From Heterodera schachtii (taxonomy: Eukaryota; Nematoda; Chromadorea; Rhabditida; Heteroderidae), in assembly GCA_023374025.1 (NCBI GenBank), contig SIJG01000014.1, positions 1,287,077 to 1,351,076 of the forward strand: a DNA stretch of 64,000 bases, given 5' to 3'. Each line of letters opens with the position of its first letter. The stretch's first letter is position 1. The position numbers and the translations under genes are program-made. Shown here in pieces: positions 31,777 through 44,600 of this stretch. The notes beneath the pieces were generated by a model. That model worked only from the letters and a program-made list of their open reading frames with translations, was not told the origin of the DNA and did not search any database.

Positions 31777-34700
31777 TCAACCAGGTGCGTAATAACCGCC
31801 GTACAAAGCGTAAGGCGAAGCGTACTGACCGTAGTAGGCACCTCCCGGGTAGCTACCGTACGCGTTGCCATTGTAAGTGCCGTAATAGGGCGGGTAAACG
31901 CCGGTTCCGGCACCGAACGGCACGAGAGATTTGTCAGACTTAAAATTAAAATCAATGTCATAGATGGAAAACAAATTATCTCTAAAATAAGTCCCTAATC
32001 ATTTTTCCGTTGGTGTTTGCACTTCGTGGTGAGCCGAAGTGACAAAAATATCAGTGTTTGTAATAATTAAATTTAATTATTATTTAAATTTTATTTGCTA
32101 AATAATAAAGCATAACTTAGCTTAAACTTAATCAAATTTATCTCTACATATTCTCTACTATTTATGTAATTTTTAAAAAATTAGTAAGAATTTACAAAAA
32201 GTTGTGATCAAAAATTTCCAAAAAATTTAGACTCAACAATTTTGACCATAACTTTTTTGAAATTAACAAAATTTTTCGAAATTTAACTGATTAGTAAAGA
32301 AATATTTGGGCTATCTGATGATATAAATAAAATTAAAATTGGTTCTTTCTGAAATAAGTTATGAAGGAATTAATAGTGTTATATTTTTATGGTCATCCAA
32401 AAAAGTAAGGTCGTTTAAATGCATGAAAATTGTTCAAACATTCAATTAATCACATTACATTTGATATGAAAAGATAGCCCAAAGATTTCTTTATTACTCA
32501 GTTAAATTTCGAAAAAATTTATTGAATTTCAAAAAAGTTAGGGTCAAAATTGTTGAGTCTAATTTTTGGAAGCTTTTGGTCACAACTTTTTTAAATTTTT
32601 ATTAATTTTTTAAAAATTACATAAGTAGTAGAGAATATGTAGAGCTACATTATAATACCAAGATGAATAAATTTGATTAAGTTTAAGCTAAGACTTAAAT
32701 TTAATTATTACAAACACTGATATTCTTGTCACTTCGTCCTAGCACCTTTGCACTTTTCTCTTAATCTGATTACCTTTTTGATCACTCCCTTTTATTTCTC
32801 TGATCACTCCTCTTTGTTTCCGGTCTCTTCCTTCTTCCACCCCATTTTTCTGATCACCTCTCTTTGATCAATGCTCTTTTTTGCCCTTTTTAAGATCAAC
32901 GCATCTTGTGTAACTCCGTGATCACTCCCTCCTTTGTTGTTTCTGATGGTCCCTTTTCTTCTGTTCACTTTTTTGGCATCTTATTTCCGTTATCCTTGAT
33001 CACTTTTATTTCTTGTTTCTGATCATCCCAGTTTTTTGTCCCTCTTTTTCTGATCACCTCTCTTTGATCACTCCCTCCTTTTATAATTTCTGATCACCCT
33101 CTTTCTTCTTTTTTGTCCCTCTTTTTCTGATCACGTCTCTTTGATCACTCCTCTCTTTGATCACTCCCTCCTTTTATAATTTCTGATCACCCTCTTTCTT
33201 CTTTTTGTCCCTCTTTTTCTGATCACGTCTCTTTGATCACTCCTCTTTTGATCACTCCTCTCTTTGATCACTCCCTCCTTTTATAATTTCTGATCACCCT
33301 CTTTCTTCTTTTTTGTCCCCTTTCTCTGATCACCTCTTTTTGATCACTCCCTCCTTTTATATTTCTGATCACCCTCTTTCTTCTTTTTTGTCCCTCTTTT
33401 TCTGATCACCTCTCTTTGATCACTCCTCTCTTTGATCACTCCCTCCTTTTATAATTTCTGATCACCCTCTTTCTTCTTTTTTGTCCCTCTTTTTCTGATC
33501 ACCTCTCTTTGATCACTCCCTCTTTTATAATTTCTGATCACTCTCTTTCTTCTCTTTTATCCTTTTTTTCTGATCACCGCTCATTCACTCACTTGCTGCT
33601 GCTGTTGCTGCTGATAATAATGTTGGAAATACGCCGCGTGCTTCTGTTCGTACTGTTCGTTCTCTTCGTCCCGAATTGCTCGTTGAGAGAAATACAGAAA
33701 AAGGGCGGTGAACACCAAAAAAGCGATGCCTGCCCACGCGGTGACATAGGACCAACCGAAAGTGATTTGCGTGGCACTTTTCAACGCCTTAATTAATCTG
33801 TCAATTAATTGACTAATTTTGTGTAATGAGCAAAGGAGCGAACGGACAAACTTTGGGCCAATCCATGTAAAAAGGGAACACGTCGATCACTTTCCGGTCC
33901 ATGTAATTGACAAAATGCCACAAAAGCATTGCGCCGATCAGCAGCAGAACTGAAAGTGAGCAAACGCTAAACGAAGCCAAAGGGACGGCGCCGCGGGGGA
34001 AATACCGGCGAAAAGAAAGAGGAGACTGGTCCAGAAGATAAGTTTGGCACTTCGCCAACAGCAGCCGCAAATGCCGACGAGGAGGGCGAAGGCACTGAGC
34101 AAAAGTCCGATGCCGAAGAGAATGTGAACGCCACGGAGAAACCAAAGACGACGCATCTGAGGGGGGGGGGGGGGGGGGAGGAATTGGCAATCGGAGGAAA
34201 AGCATTGGGAAAGAGCGAAAAAAGGGGGGAGGGAGGAGATGTGTGATGGGGCATTTTGAATGATTGAATTGCCTGGGTTGGGGAGAATCGTTGGGTGACA
34301 TTGGAACTGGGCCAATAGTCGGCATTGGAGATGCACACTTGGCCAAACCAAACGTAAGAGCCGATTTCTAAAGGAACGGCGCTTAATCAATTGGCAATTT
34401 GTGCGTCTTTTCGAACCATTTGGGACGAGATCGGGAAAGCAAATGTGGAGAAGGCCATACTGTCGAGAGTAGAACAAAGGGTCTGAAGGAGGAAAAGCCA
34501 AAGAGAAAGTGCCGTTGGTCTGTGCCGTTCTTTACCTGTGTTCACTTCTTTGACGTATTTGGGGCCCAATTCGGTTTTGTGCACTGCCAGAAACTGCCGG
34601 TCGACCTCAAGCAAAATTCACCGGTTAAAATTGAGTCAAATTTCGATTATTTTATAGTGCACTTTTTGACTCTCTCCTCCCTCCTCTCTCTTCCCTTTCT

Positions 34701-35556
34701 GTCCTCCCTCCTCTCTCTTCCCTCCTCTCTCTTCCCTCCTCTCTCTTCCCTCTCTGTCCTCCCTCCTCTCTCTTCCCTCCTCTCTCTTCCCTCCTCTCTC
34801 TTCCCTTTCTGTCCTCCCTCCTCTCTCTTCCCTTCTGTCCTCCCTCCTCTCTTCCCTCCTCTCTGTTCCCCCTCTTTCTCTCTCTCTTTTCGTGACCATC
34901 TTTTGCCTTTTCTTCGTTCCGTTTGAGCATTTTGCTGAAGATGCGCATTGTAGTCAGCATTTAGGTAGGGGTGGGTATCGGAAGAAGGTCAAGGCTTTCA
35001 CCGCTTGGGGTCATTCCGCGCACTTCCCCCCCCCCCCCTCGGGTCATTCATTCCCTCTCCGTCTTTACCTCCCCCTCCGCCGTATTTTCTCCCCCCCCCC
35101 CCCACAATCCCATCGATCCAATCTTTCCATTGCTTTCTTTACTCTCCACCCTAAACACTTTTCCCATCGCAGCAATGCGAAGATTGTACGACGGCAAATG
35201 GACGAAGGAAAAGCGCGGGGGGGGGGGGGGGGGGAACGGCGCGCAAAATGAGGCGGAAAGGGCGCGGGGGAGGGACAAACGGACGGACACTCCAAAGGAG
35301 CATTTTAAAAGCATTTTTTTAACATTTATTATGGCGACGTAATTGGACAGGCAAAAGCAAACAAAACTGTGCCAACGCAGTGAGTGACCATCACCCCCCC
35401 CCCCACAAAAAAGGCTTTTCTCCCGGCGCTTCTCCTTTTTTCCGTGCCCACCTGATATTCAAGCCAATTGTCCGATCCGCCCGCTAGAAGCATTAGCGTG
35501 AAGCCGAGCAAGGCGAAAATGGTGGAAATGGAGAGGAGGACGGGGGACGACCACAT
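31777..35556 (-). CDS. Claudin-like tetraspan membrane protein with a Gln run and Tyr/Gly-rich cytosolic tail
   Basis: Claudin/PMP22-type proteins organise cell junctions or assist channels. The start at 35556 gives helix 1 (LLSISTIFALLGFTLMLLAGG) followed by a DNWLEYQ loop. The next exons give AVHKTELGPKYVKEVNT, DPLFYSRQYGLLHICFPDLV (the 'GLW..C' position of claudins) and IGSYVWFGQVCISNADYW. Helices 2-4 follow: GVHILFGIGLLLSAFALLVGICG, IIFWTSLLFLFAGIS then VLLLIGAMLLWHFV, and YVTAWAGIAFLVFTALFLYF. The cytosolic end runs RDEENEQYEQKHAAYFQHYY plus seven Gln up to a GTGAGT donor at 33592. It can either stop three codons later (33581) or splice in phase 0 over 1,654 bp to a last exon 31777-31938, 53 residues of Tyr/Gly/Pro/Ala repeats ending GGYYAPG. 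The long last intron holds foldback element C and a minisatellite. Family call from topology and the loop motif, not from a search. Confidence 0.7.
32028..32745. repeat. Foldback (MITE-like) element C, ~720 bp
   Basis: The long A/T-rich inverted arms run from GAAGTGACAAAAATATCAGT at the left to ACTGATATTCTTGTCACTTC at the right. Each arm is about 300 bp and roughly 85-90% matched by eye, around a ~100 bp loop near 32340-32440. No coding frame. It sits in the last intron of the claudin-like gene. Confidence 0.85.
32755..33590. repeat. TGATCA-rich minisatellite
   Basis: Tandem, partly higher-order units of about 75-105 bp are composed of CTGATCACCTCTCTTTGATC, ACTCCCTCCTTTTATAATTT and a CTTCTTTTTTGTCCCTCTTT block. 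At least six recognisable copies lie between 33050 and 33560, with decayed units before that. Most copies carry two to four TGATCA palindromes. It directly abuts element C and ends at the exon of the claudin-like gene. Confidence 0.85.
34665..34885. repeat. CT-rich simple repeat (CCTCCTCTCTCTTC units)
   Basis: About fifteen degenerate CCTCCTCTCTCTTC / CTTTCTGTCCT units fill part of an intron of the claudin-like gene. Frames on both strands are repeat artefacts. Confidence 0.8.
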
Positions 35557-38151
35557 CGGTGGAAGGCGGAGAGAGTGGGGAAAATGAAGTGGGCACGCCG
35601 ACAGTGAGTGTGCCAGCAGTTGTTGTGCTGCGTGTACTGCTTCGTCTCTTTGGCACTCGCTTCAGTGCCGTTGCCTCTGCTGTTGGCACTCCAGTGTGGA
35701 AGATGCAAATGATGCCGAATTAAGTGTGACCGCGAAAACAAACTTAAATAAAAGGGAAGGTCGTTGATGAAAGTGAAAGCAAATACAAATGGCATCCCCC
35801 GAGGGGAAAGAAAAGCATTTGAATGGCGAAGGAAATTGGGGGGGGGGGGAAATACATACAATGTTTTGTAAATTCAGAAACAATCAAAAAGAATGAGCTC
35901 GACTTCCGTCCCTTTTCTTATTTTAATTTTGAAAATATAGCGAACCATCAAATTAACTTTAAATTATGATATTACATATAATGAGTTGAGTAATTGGAAC
36001 TGCTGTTGCTGCTGGGAATTGTGGTTTGAGTGAGAAGGGATTGGAAGGGACGGGGGAATTTGCGGGGGGAAAAGAGAGAGGGAATCGGGGGAGGGGAGGG
36101 GAGGGGAGGGAGGGGAGGGGAGGTCATCGCCTCTTCTGCTGCTGCCTTTCTTCTCCTCTCATCCCTTCGCCGTGATGAAAGGATCGAAGGAATAAAACAA
36201 TGTACAAAAGGTCGAGAGTGGGCGGCGGGAGGAGAAGGGGAGAGGGGGAGAAAAGGGGAGGGGAGGAAAGGGGAGGGCACAGGATGAATGGGTCGCCGGG
36301 GGGGGGGGGGGGGGGACTCGTCGCTTCACTGACCGGTCGCTTCCATCCCAAAACTCTTCTTCCCCTTCCTTCCCCCTCTTCCCATCTCTCCGTTTTGCAT
36401 GTGCCGTCTCTCTCTCTCTCTCTCTCGTTTTCGCTTCGCTGCGGGGCGTCGTCGTCCATTCCTCGCCACACATCGCAGGAGAATGTGGGGTTTGTTTCAG
36501 TGTTTAGGTGAAAAGGAAGATGCGTGTTGGAGAAGATGCCGCTCACCCTCAGCCCCGTCCATCCCTCCTCTGCTGGCGAAGGAATGTATTGACCGGAGAA
36601 GTGAGGAAGAAAGGGGACGAAGGGGGCGGGGGGGGGGGGAAGAGGGAGGGGACTGATCAATCCGCCCACCCATCCAATTCAACCATTCGTTCATTCACTT
36701 CTTCGCCATCGATGTGAGTGAATAAAGAGGGGGACGAAAATGGGGTGGGTGCGCGGAAGAAGAAATTCCTCAGAAGAAACGTGGAAAGGGATGGAAAAAG
36801 TGACGGAGAGAGGGAGATAGAGGAGACAAGAGAAAAAGAGAGAGCGAGGGGAGAGAGAGAGAGGATAGAGAGAGAGAAAATAACGGACAACAAAAGAGAG
36901 ATGGACTGATCAAACTGACAGCAAAATTCAATTTGGGTGGGAGGCGGAGAAGGAGGTTCCTTTTGATTTTGATCGGGGCAGAAGAGAGTGATAGAGAGGA
37001 GCAAAAAAGGAGTGATTGGAAGTAACGGCGAGTGAAATGCCAAAATGCCCATGCCGTTGTTGTGCTGTAAATGTATAAAAGTAGGCGAAATGTGAGAATG
37101 ATCATTAGAAGGAAAAGCAACGAAATGAAAGGCAAAGGCGGCGAAAGCGTCGGTCGATGGAAATGTTGTGCTTTTTCTGCTGCTAATGACCCTCCCCCTT
37201 TTGCTCATCTGACGATCATTAACAAGCCAAAGCATGACCAATGCCAATGCGAAACAATTTATTAAATGCCCCCAGCTGAACAATGAGTGCCAAAAGTGAG
37301 CGAATGCCGAGTCGGATGACACCCCTTAAACATCAAATTAGTAAAGAAACTGCGGGAGGAAAAGGACGGAGGAAGAGCAAAGCGAACGAACAAAGGGAGA
37401 AGCGTAGCGCGAGACGGACGAAGAACAGCAGCAGCAGAAAGTGAAGTGATGAAGTGTTACTTCTCCTCCCCCCCCCTTTGGTCTGCTCTCTTCCCCCCCC
37501 CCTCTCTCTTCCGTCTCCCCCTTTTCTCCTCCTTTTGTTCCTTCCATCCGCCGATTGTTTGCCCATTCACTGGCGATGGTTGAAGTGAAAGAAAAAGGAC
37601 CAATGGGTAGGTGTGGTGGTTGTGTTGCTGTGATCATAATTGAAGTCCCTTTCTCCCTCTTCCCCCCCCCCCCTCCGCTGCTCCCTTTTCTCGTACATTT
37701 CCCCCTCCCCCCACTTTGATCATTATTATTAAATGCCCATTTATATTGTATGTTAGCATACAATATTGACACATTTCAAACCATGCAATTGTCAACTCTT
37801 TTAAATGAAAATAGAAAATGTTTTTATTTTTGTTAAAAAATTAAAGAAAAATAAAAAATAGAAAATTCAAAAATAAATGACTGAATGGCACCAGAAAAGG
37901 AAAAATGACAAGAAAACCAATAAATAACAAAGAATAGAAAAGTGGGGAAGACAAATGGACAAACAATTCAGAATTATTATATTATGAGTAAATAAATAAC
38001 AGTTACTAATGCTCAGTGGGAATGCTAACAAAATTTAAGCCGTCCTTTGGCTAATGCTTCTGAGGTGTACAAAACAAATGAACAGAGAAATGGGGAAAAG
38101 GTCAAAATGAGAAAACATAATTTGGGATAAAAATTATTTTAATGTTTTAAA
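35557..38151. other. Gene-poor region between TMEM104 and the claudin-like gene
   Basis: No exon with family similarity or a phase-consistent model was found on either strand. Contents: GA-rich stretches (36050-36310, 36720-36905), poly(G) runs near 36299 (19 bases) and 36625, poly(C) near 37476, 37494 and 37666, and an A/T-rich end with a TTGTATGTTAGCATACAA palindrome at about 37747-37764. Open frames here are low complexity. Confidence 0.5.
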
Positions 38152-41100
38152 TTAGCCCAAATGGAAAAGTGTGGAGGCGACCACAGCGATGGCAAAACAG
38201 GCCCAGCCGAGGATGGCAAAGGGCCAAAACCAATGGGCGAAGGGCGAGCGGAAGGGGAGGGGCACCGTGGAAGGGCCAAGTCGGACGGACAGAGTGCGAC
38301 GGGCGCCCAAAACGAGGAGAGTCGGCAGAACGAATTGAACACCGACGCCGGGGAAACTGCCTGAACAGACCGAAAGAAGTGATCAAAACGAATAAATATT
38401 GTAATAGGAATAGTGATCAGACGAAAAGTGATCGGAAGAAGTGATCAGAGACGGACAATGAAAAAGTTGGACTATTACCAGTGATTGAAGCAAGGAGCAG
38501 CACATTGTCGGTGGAGAAGGAAATCAGTGCAGGAAATGCCACGACCAAAAAGGGAATGGCCAATTGTTTGAAGAGTGTGGGAAGGGACGAGGAATGGGGG
38601 GAGAGGGGACGAAAGTGAGGGGGACGGGGCGAGGAAATGCCAATTTGGTGGGCAAAGTCGGACAAAAGCGCTTCACTCTCCTCATTGACGGAAGAAGCAC
38701 TGAAAAGGAGGGCCACCATCAATTACGAAGAAGAGGAACCCAAAGCCAATTAATTACGGCATTCCCTTCTCCGATCGCTCACTCACTTTGCTCTTCCGTC
38801 CGTCCCCACGACCCTTTTGCAACGGTCAAACAAAGTGCCGAGCACGCGGATGTTATTGCACAGCGTAATGGCCACAATTACGTAGGAGGAAGTGAGCATA
38901 AAGACGGGGAACAGTGCCAAAAAGTAATCGGTCAGTCTCAGAAGACCGCCCGTTTGTTCATCGTGCTGAAAGGAAGCGAAAATACAGGAAAAATGGAAGA
39001 GAAAACGGATGGAAACGGACGAGAAAATTGATGGTGTAAATGTCCTGGACATGCGCAAAAGTGAAGGCACCGCTCAAAGAAAGGGCGCAGTAAAAGAGGA
39101 AAACGAGAGAGTAAACGGAAGTCAATTTGGCACTCAAATGATGCTTATTCCTGAAAAGGGCAAAATGGAGGCCAATTGGGCGAAGGCACTCGCCTAATTG
39201 GGGTGATTAGAGCAGGAAGCGAATGGTGGCACATAAAGGCGTAAACGGCAACGCCGAACAAAGAGCCGAAGCCATGCAAATTGACGGGTGCCGGCGAACC
39301 CTTTGGGCCGTTGTGGGCCAATTGGGCGATGGCCAAGACAATCATCAGCAAAAAGGCTAAACCAAGGCAAATATCTGACGAATTGGAAAACCAATAGTTG
39401 GTGTCACTTTGAAAATTGTGGGGACAAATTTGCTTTTCGCCTACGGCAAATGCCCAGCGGCTGAAAGCACCGTTTGCCCCTTTCCAATTGTTTGGCAACA
39501 AACGGCGTGAGATTGGGCCCATGGTTTGTGTTAAGGACCCAATTCTCGGCTTTGTTGCAGGGAAAATCCCGGGCTTTGACGACTCGGGCGGAGTGTCGTC
39601 CTCGGCGTGTGACGCCTTTTTTTTCTCAAAATAAATGGGTTTTGTTATCAGAAATGAGTAAATTTAGCTTTTTGGAGAAAAATAAATTTAAGGACAAAAT
39701 ATTTGAATAGATTTTACATCAAAATAGGCAATTTTGAAGTGATTGTACCATTTTCACCCATTAACTTAATCCCCCCCCCCATTTTCTTGCCTGTCCATCT
39801 CGAAAGAGTCGTGGCCAATTGAAGCCATTTCGTCCGAGTGATTCCCATCAAAATCTGAACAAAAGAATTAGCAATTTTATTGGAATAAAAGGGAAAAACC
39901 ATTGGCAGACAGAAGAGGAGAAAAGCGAAGATGCAAATGCGATAAACGGCGAAGCGACTGAGCGAATGGAAAAGATCATTTGGATGAGAATGGCACGGGG
40001 AGAAGGGACTGATGGAAACGGCAGAAACATTCAGCGAAGAGCAAATCACATTCATAAGGGACTTGGGGACGGTGGAGGAATACACCTGACAATGAGGAAA
40101 GGGGCAATTAGTAGAGGAAAATTAGGAAGGGGAGACAAAAAGAGGCACTTTCCCATTATGAGACCACAAGCAAAAAGTTTAAAAAATCTACAAAGGGACG
40201 CGCAAATTCCACATTCCCACCGCATAAATTAACAATTTGTGTTTATGCCTCCAAAGTAATGTAACCGCGCACCTTGTGGAATTTGCGCGCCCCTTTGTTG
40301 ATTTTTTTAAATTTTGGCTTGTGAACTCATAATGGGAAAGTACCCAAAAAGAATGGGGACGAACATAAAGCAAAAGCATTGGAAAAAGGCAAATTTAGGA
40401 CTGAAAAGCAAGTGATTTTGAGAGAAAAAAGCGTGAATTGGGGCAAAGCAAATGCTTCTCCGACCGACAATTTGAAATTTGACACTCATTTTCTCCATAA
40501 AAAAACATCTTTTCCCAAAGTATATTTTTCCGTTACATTAACTGAGAGAGAACCAAATCCTAAATTTATTATGGCAGTTAGTTGAATTATGTATGATTCA
40601 GGCTTTCGAAATTAAAAATGCAAATTCTCACCGCGAGGTCTCCGAACAGATAAATGGTGAGCAAAAGATAGGAGAGAATGGTGCCCGACTGTCCCAGAAA
40701 CAAATGGGCCATTTCACTCTGACAAGCAAATGTAATATTTTTAAGCCAAAAGCGCATTGCGTTACAATTTCGACTCTCCTTTCGATTTCGAAATCGGATT
40801 CGGTCGGCGTTTGCCCGCGGCGTTCGTTTTGCGACTGAATGTATGCCGATGCGCCCGCGGGGTTTGCCGGGAAAGAGAAGCGTTGTTCGGTGGAGCCGTC
40901 CGCGTCCACCACGACACTTCCTACGCGAACCTCGCTCATTTCCCCGTCCGCACTCGACGGCACATCGTCCTCCACCACAAAGGCACCCTCCTGCAATTGC
41001 TCACGAGGCGGTGCCCTTCGCAAAACGCAATTGGCAATTGCCATCGATTCAAAAATGAAAGTGGCGCAAACATAACTGAAAAGGGTAAATTGTGAATTGG

Positions 41101-41644
41101 GATAACATTTTGTTTAGTTAGAAAAAGGAAAACAAAAATGCATGTGGAGCAAACAAAACGCCAATGTATTCAAAAACAAAACAAAGTTCTTATTTTTGAT
41201 CGATTCAAATTAAATGTTTTAAGTATAATAAAAATATAAAATTGACCTAAAAGATCCATCGAAAGTAAAGACTTTTCTCTGTGCAGAGATTGGCATATTT
41301 TTCACCAAAAGATTAATCCGTTTTTTTCGTTTTTTCTCCATCGTTTGAATTTGACCTCGTAAATGCGGAAATAAGGAGTAGAAGGGGCCCGAGCAGATAA
41401 CCCGCCGTTTGGAAGGCCCGCGGCAAGGCGAGGGCGCCGGTGCCGACGATCAAATTGAACACGTAGAGCAACCCGACCTGAATATTAAATGAAAGTTGGG
41501 CATTTTTTTAAATTTGATTTTTTGGGAGGAAATTTAGAAAATTAGCAAATACAACGGGTGTACTTTAGTCAAGGCCCCATGATAACCATATGAACTGACC
41601 GTGGCACTGAATGTTTGTCCGCTGGGCACAGATTCTTCTGCCAT
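38152..41644 (-). CDS. tmem104: Transmembrane protein 104 (TMEM104), amino-acid-transporter-like
   Basis: TMEM104 is an SLC38/AAAP-related multi-pass protein of unknown substrate. The start at 41644 gives MAEESVPSGQTFSAT, then after an intron VGLLYVFNLIVGTGALALPR and AFQTAGYLL (the family's first helix). A cytosolic insert with PPREQLQEGAF and DFEIERRVEI is followed by a SEMAHLFLGQSG helix, VYSSTVPKSLMNVICSSL, an extracellular part, FGVAVYAFMCHHSLPALITP (a family hallmark), LALFPVFMLTSSYVIVAITL, LLFSASSVNEESEALL-type material, LVVAFPALISFSTDNVLLLAS, SFPGVGVQFVLPTLLVLGAR, SPFAHWFWPFAILGWACFAI and the stop at 38152. About ten introns are inferred; most are short. The assignment rests on several blocks in collinear order. 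Confidence 0.9.
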
Positions 41645-44600
41645 CGGCCGCAATCTGTCCGACCGATGGCCTAAAAATGCAAAGCAAATGACGGAAAGGC
41701 AGAAAGAAACAAATGGAAATGGAAAGTGTAAAGGAAAGAGAAGGGGCGAACCGAAAGGGAAAAAGAGAAGGAGGAAGAAGAAGAAGAGATAAGGAAAGTG
41801 ATGGAAGGGAAGGGAAGGGAAAACACTCGCAGAGAGCGGAAATTTTAAATTAGAAAATAATTACCTAATTACAGCACCTAATTTAGTGTGCTAAATTAAA
41901 AGGTGGAAAAAATGTTCATTTTAAATTTCTCTCTTTTCTCCTTTGTCGGTGTGTTGCGACATTTCGCTTCGTTTCTCAAATTTTGTCCGTCTGTCAATTC
42001 CTATCCCATTAACCTTCTGTTTCCCTCTCTCCCTCTTCCCTTCCCTTCTCTTTCCCTCTTCCCTTTTTCTCATTTCTGTCCCTGCCCTTTCTTTGTTCCT
42101 TTCTCTGTCCTCTGGCCTTTCTTTTCGGTTCCTCGTCCTCACAGGGATTTCTTGCGCATTCGCTTTGTTCATCTCCCTTTTCCCTTTCTCCCCACTCTCT
42201 CGCGCCGCCCTCTTTCTCTCGCCGCCACTTTTTCTGCTTTTTTCCCTTCCAATTGGCCCATTTGCCGCTGTCTCCGTTTTCTTTTCTTTTCTTCCCTCCG
42301 CTGCTGTTGCTGAACAGCGAATGGAACTGAAGTGAATTTGAAGCTCATCCCATCCCATCCCTTAAATAATCCATCGTCCGCTTCTTCTCTTCTCTTCCCT
42401 TTCCTTTGCAAATCGGCAGACGAATTCGTTTGGGGTTAATTTGTAAGAGACCCACCAACAAACGCTCAAAGGCGAGCAAATTCGCGTTCATCCCCAAAAC
42501 CCAACAGATCTCATCCACCGATCCCTCCATCCAATTAATCCCAATACGCCCAATCGCATTCAATCGATTCGATTTGAGAAGGACCGGGGGGGGGGGGGAA
42601 GGGAAGAGTGTCGGGGTGGAAATGGTGAGAGCCGTCGTCCATTCGTTCATTCATCCCCCTCCCCCCCCCCCTTTTTGCCCGCAATAATTGCACGTCCCTG
42701 CCCCATATGTTTGTATCCCCTCAAAAGAGATTGTCTGTTGTTTGATGTCCATTAAATGATGTGTGATTTCTTGGGAATTTTCCAACACCCAAAAGGCGCT
42801 GTTAGCGATTTGTTTGGCTGCGGCTGTCTCTCTCATTCTTTGGCCTCGGGGCATCCCTCCCGCTCCCTAATTACCGTCAATTATTTTGGAGACGGATTTG
42901 CTGACTCAATCATTTATCCATTCCTTGGATATTTTTATTAAGTAAGCAGTGACTCCACAGAATAAGAAAAATAGGCAAAAGGGAAAATTTGCCGACAGGT
43001 GGGGTGGGGGTAGGGGCATTTATTAGCGGTGATCGGTCATTCATCAATCGGTCGTCCCTCCCCCCTCCGCCCATTTTAGTCTCCGCGTCCATCATTTTGC
43101 TCTTTTCAGAGAATGGCCAACATATCGATGGCCTTGTTTATTTTACGACACCGCCCTTCTGACAAAAGCCGATCGAATGATTGCCCCCATTTGACTGATT
43201 GTCCCTTTCTCTCTCTTTCAATTCCAACGGGGGAGGGGCTTCTGCTGTTGGTGTTTTCTCACCACTTTCTCACCCATTTAATTCGATCGATTGCAAAACG
43301 TTGTCACCCCCGGCGCATTCTCTCACTTCCCTTTTTGTCCCTTCCGCCCCCACCCCAACCGGTCCCATCCCTACGGGGAAAGGGCACCCCCACCCTCCTC
43401 TCCTCCCCCTCCTCTCCTCTCCTTCACCCCATCCCCCCCCCTCCTCCCCCTCCCCCCCCTCTTCCTTCCTTCCTTCCTATTCCACCACAATTCCCCTTTT
43501 TTCCCTTTCCTTTCGTCTCTTCTTCCTCCCCTCCCCTCTTTGTGTGTACATTCAATTACTTCTGCTGAATGAAAAGCGCGGCTTCTCCTCCTGCCGATGG
43601 GACCAAAGTGACGAAAGGTCCGCCGCCGTTAGCCATTAGCCTTCCATTAGCAGCAATTGCATTCATTCGTCACATTCATTTGCCCGTGGCTTTGACTTTA
43701 TTCCCCACCCTAAAATTTCAACAGCGAACTCTGAAAAAGACAAAGGAATTGCTTTTTTTGCCGTTTATTTTGGTCACTTTTCCACTCAAATTATTCTCCA
43801 AAAATTCCCGCTGGGCAAACAGTCGAGAAAATTTGTGTTATGTTGGGGCAACTTTACGATCACAACAAATGATTTGGTGATTTTCTCGCCTTTCGCCGCC
43901 GCCTCACCAATCGGTCGATCAATCATTGATAAATACAGAAAAAACTTTGGAGCAATCGACCGACAGCAGCAGTTCATTTGCTCCGCTACCCTTTCTTTTT
44001 TCGGTTTTGGTGAATTGTCCCACTAATTTTTACATAATTACCCCATCACAAAATTAGGCAAATTTAAATCCAATGCTTACAAAAATTAATTTAATTCTTA
44101 CAAAAATTACGTTTTGTACAACACTTTCCATCTTTAAACCAACGGAGAAGAGCAGGCAATTAATAACTGTTAAAGAGTCATTAAGCACACAGAAGGGACT
44201 AAATTCGTTTGTCCATCTGTTCGGCGTTTCCCCCCCCCCCCTTCGCTATTTCTCATTTTCCATGTCCATCATTATTTGTTTTTATTTTTCCTTGGCTTTA
44301 TCTGTGGTTCTTCCATCCCTTCTCGTAAGACTTTCCCCACTGATCGCTCCGATGATTTACTTCCGTTGTCGACACTCATTTAGCACATTTTGTCATTAAT
44401 CCCTGATTCTCTTCGGAAGAAAACAAGCCGATAAGAATTTGGGAATCGCGCCAAATGAAAATGGAAAATGAACGGGCAAATGTAGCAAATGTGACACCCC
44501 CCCCCCCCATTTCCATTTCCATTTCCATTTCCATTCCACCTTCACCCCCCCCCCCCACTCCAATCCCTTCTCATTTTATCTTTTTTCATTTTCCTCTCTA

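Noticed and set aside
32755..33590. Regularly spaced repeats that might suggest a CRISPR-like array
   Set aside because: Units are contiguous and mutually similar without unique spacers, in an animal intron; it is a minisatellite.
42651..42854. Minus-strand frame with a CNYCGQ motif, possible zinc finger
   Set aside because: Only one CxxC pair, poly-Gly from a poly(C) run, and no adjoining exon.
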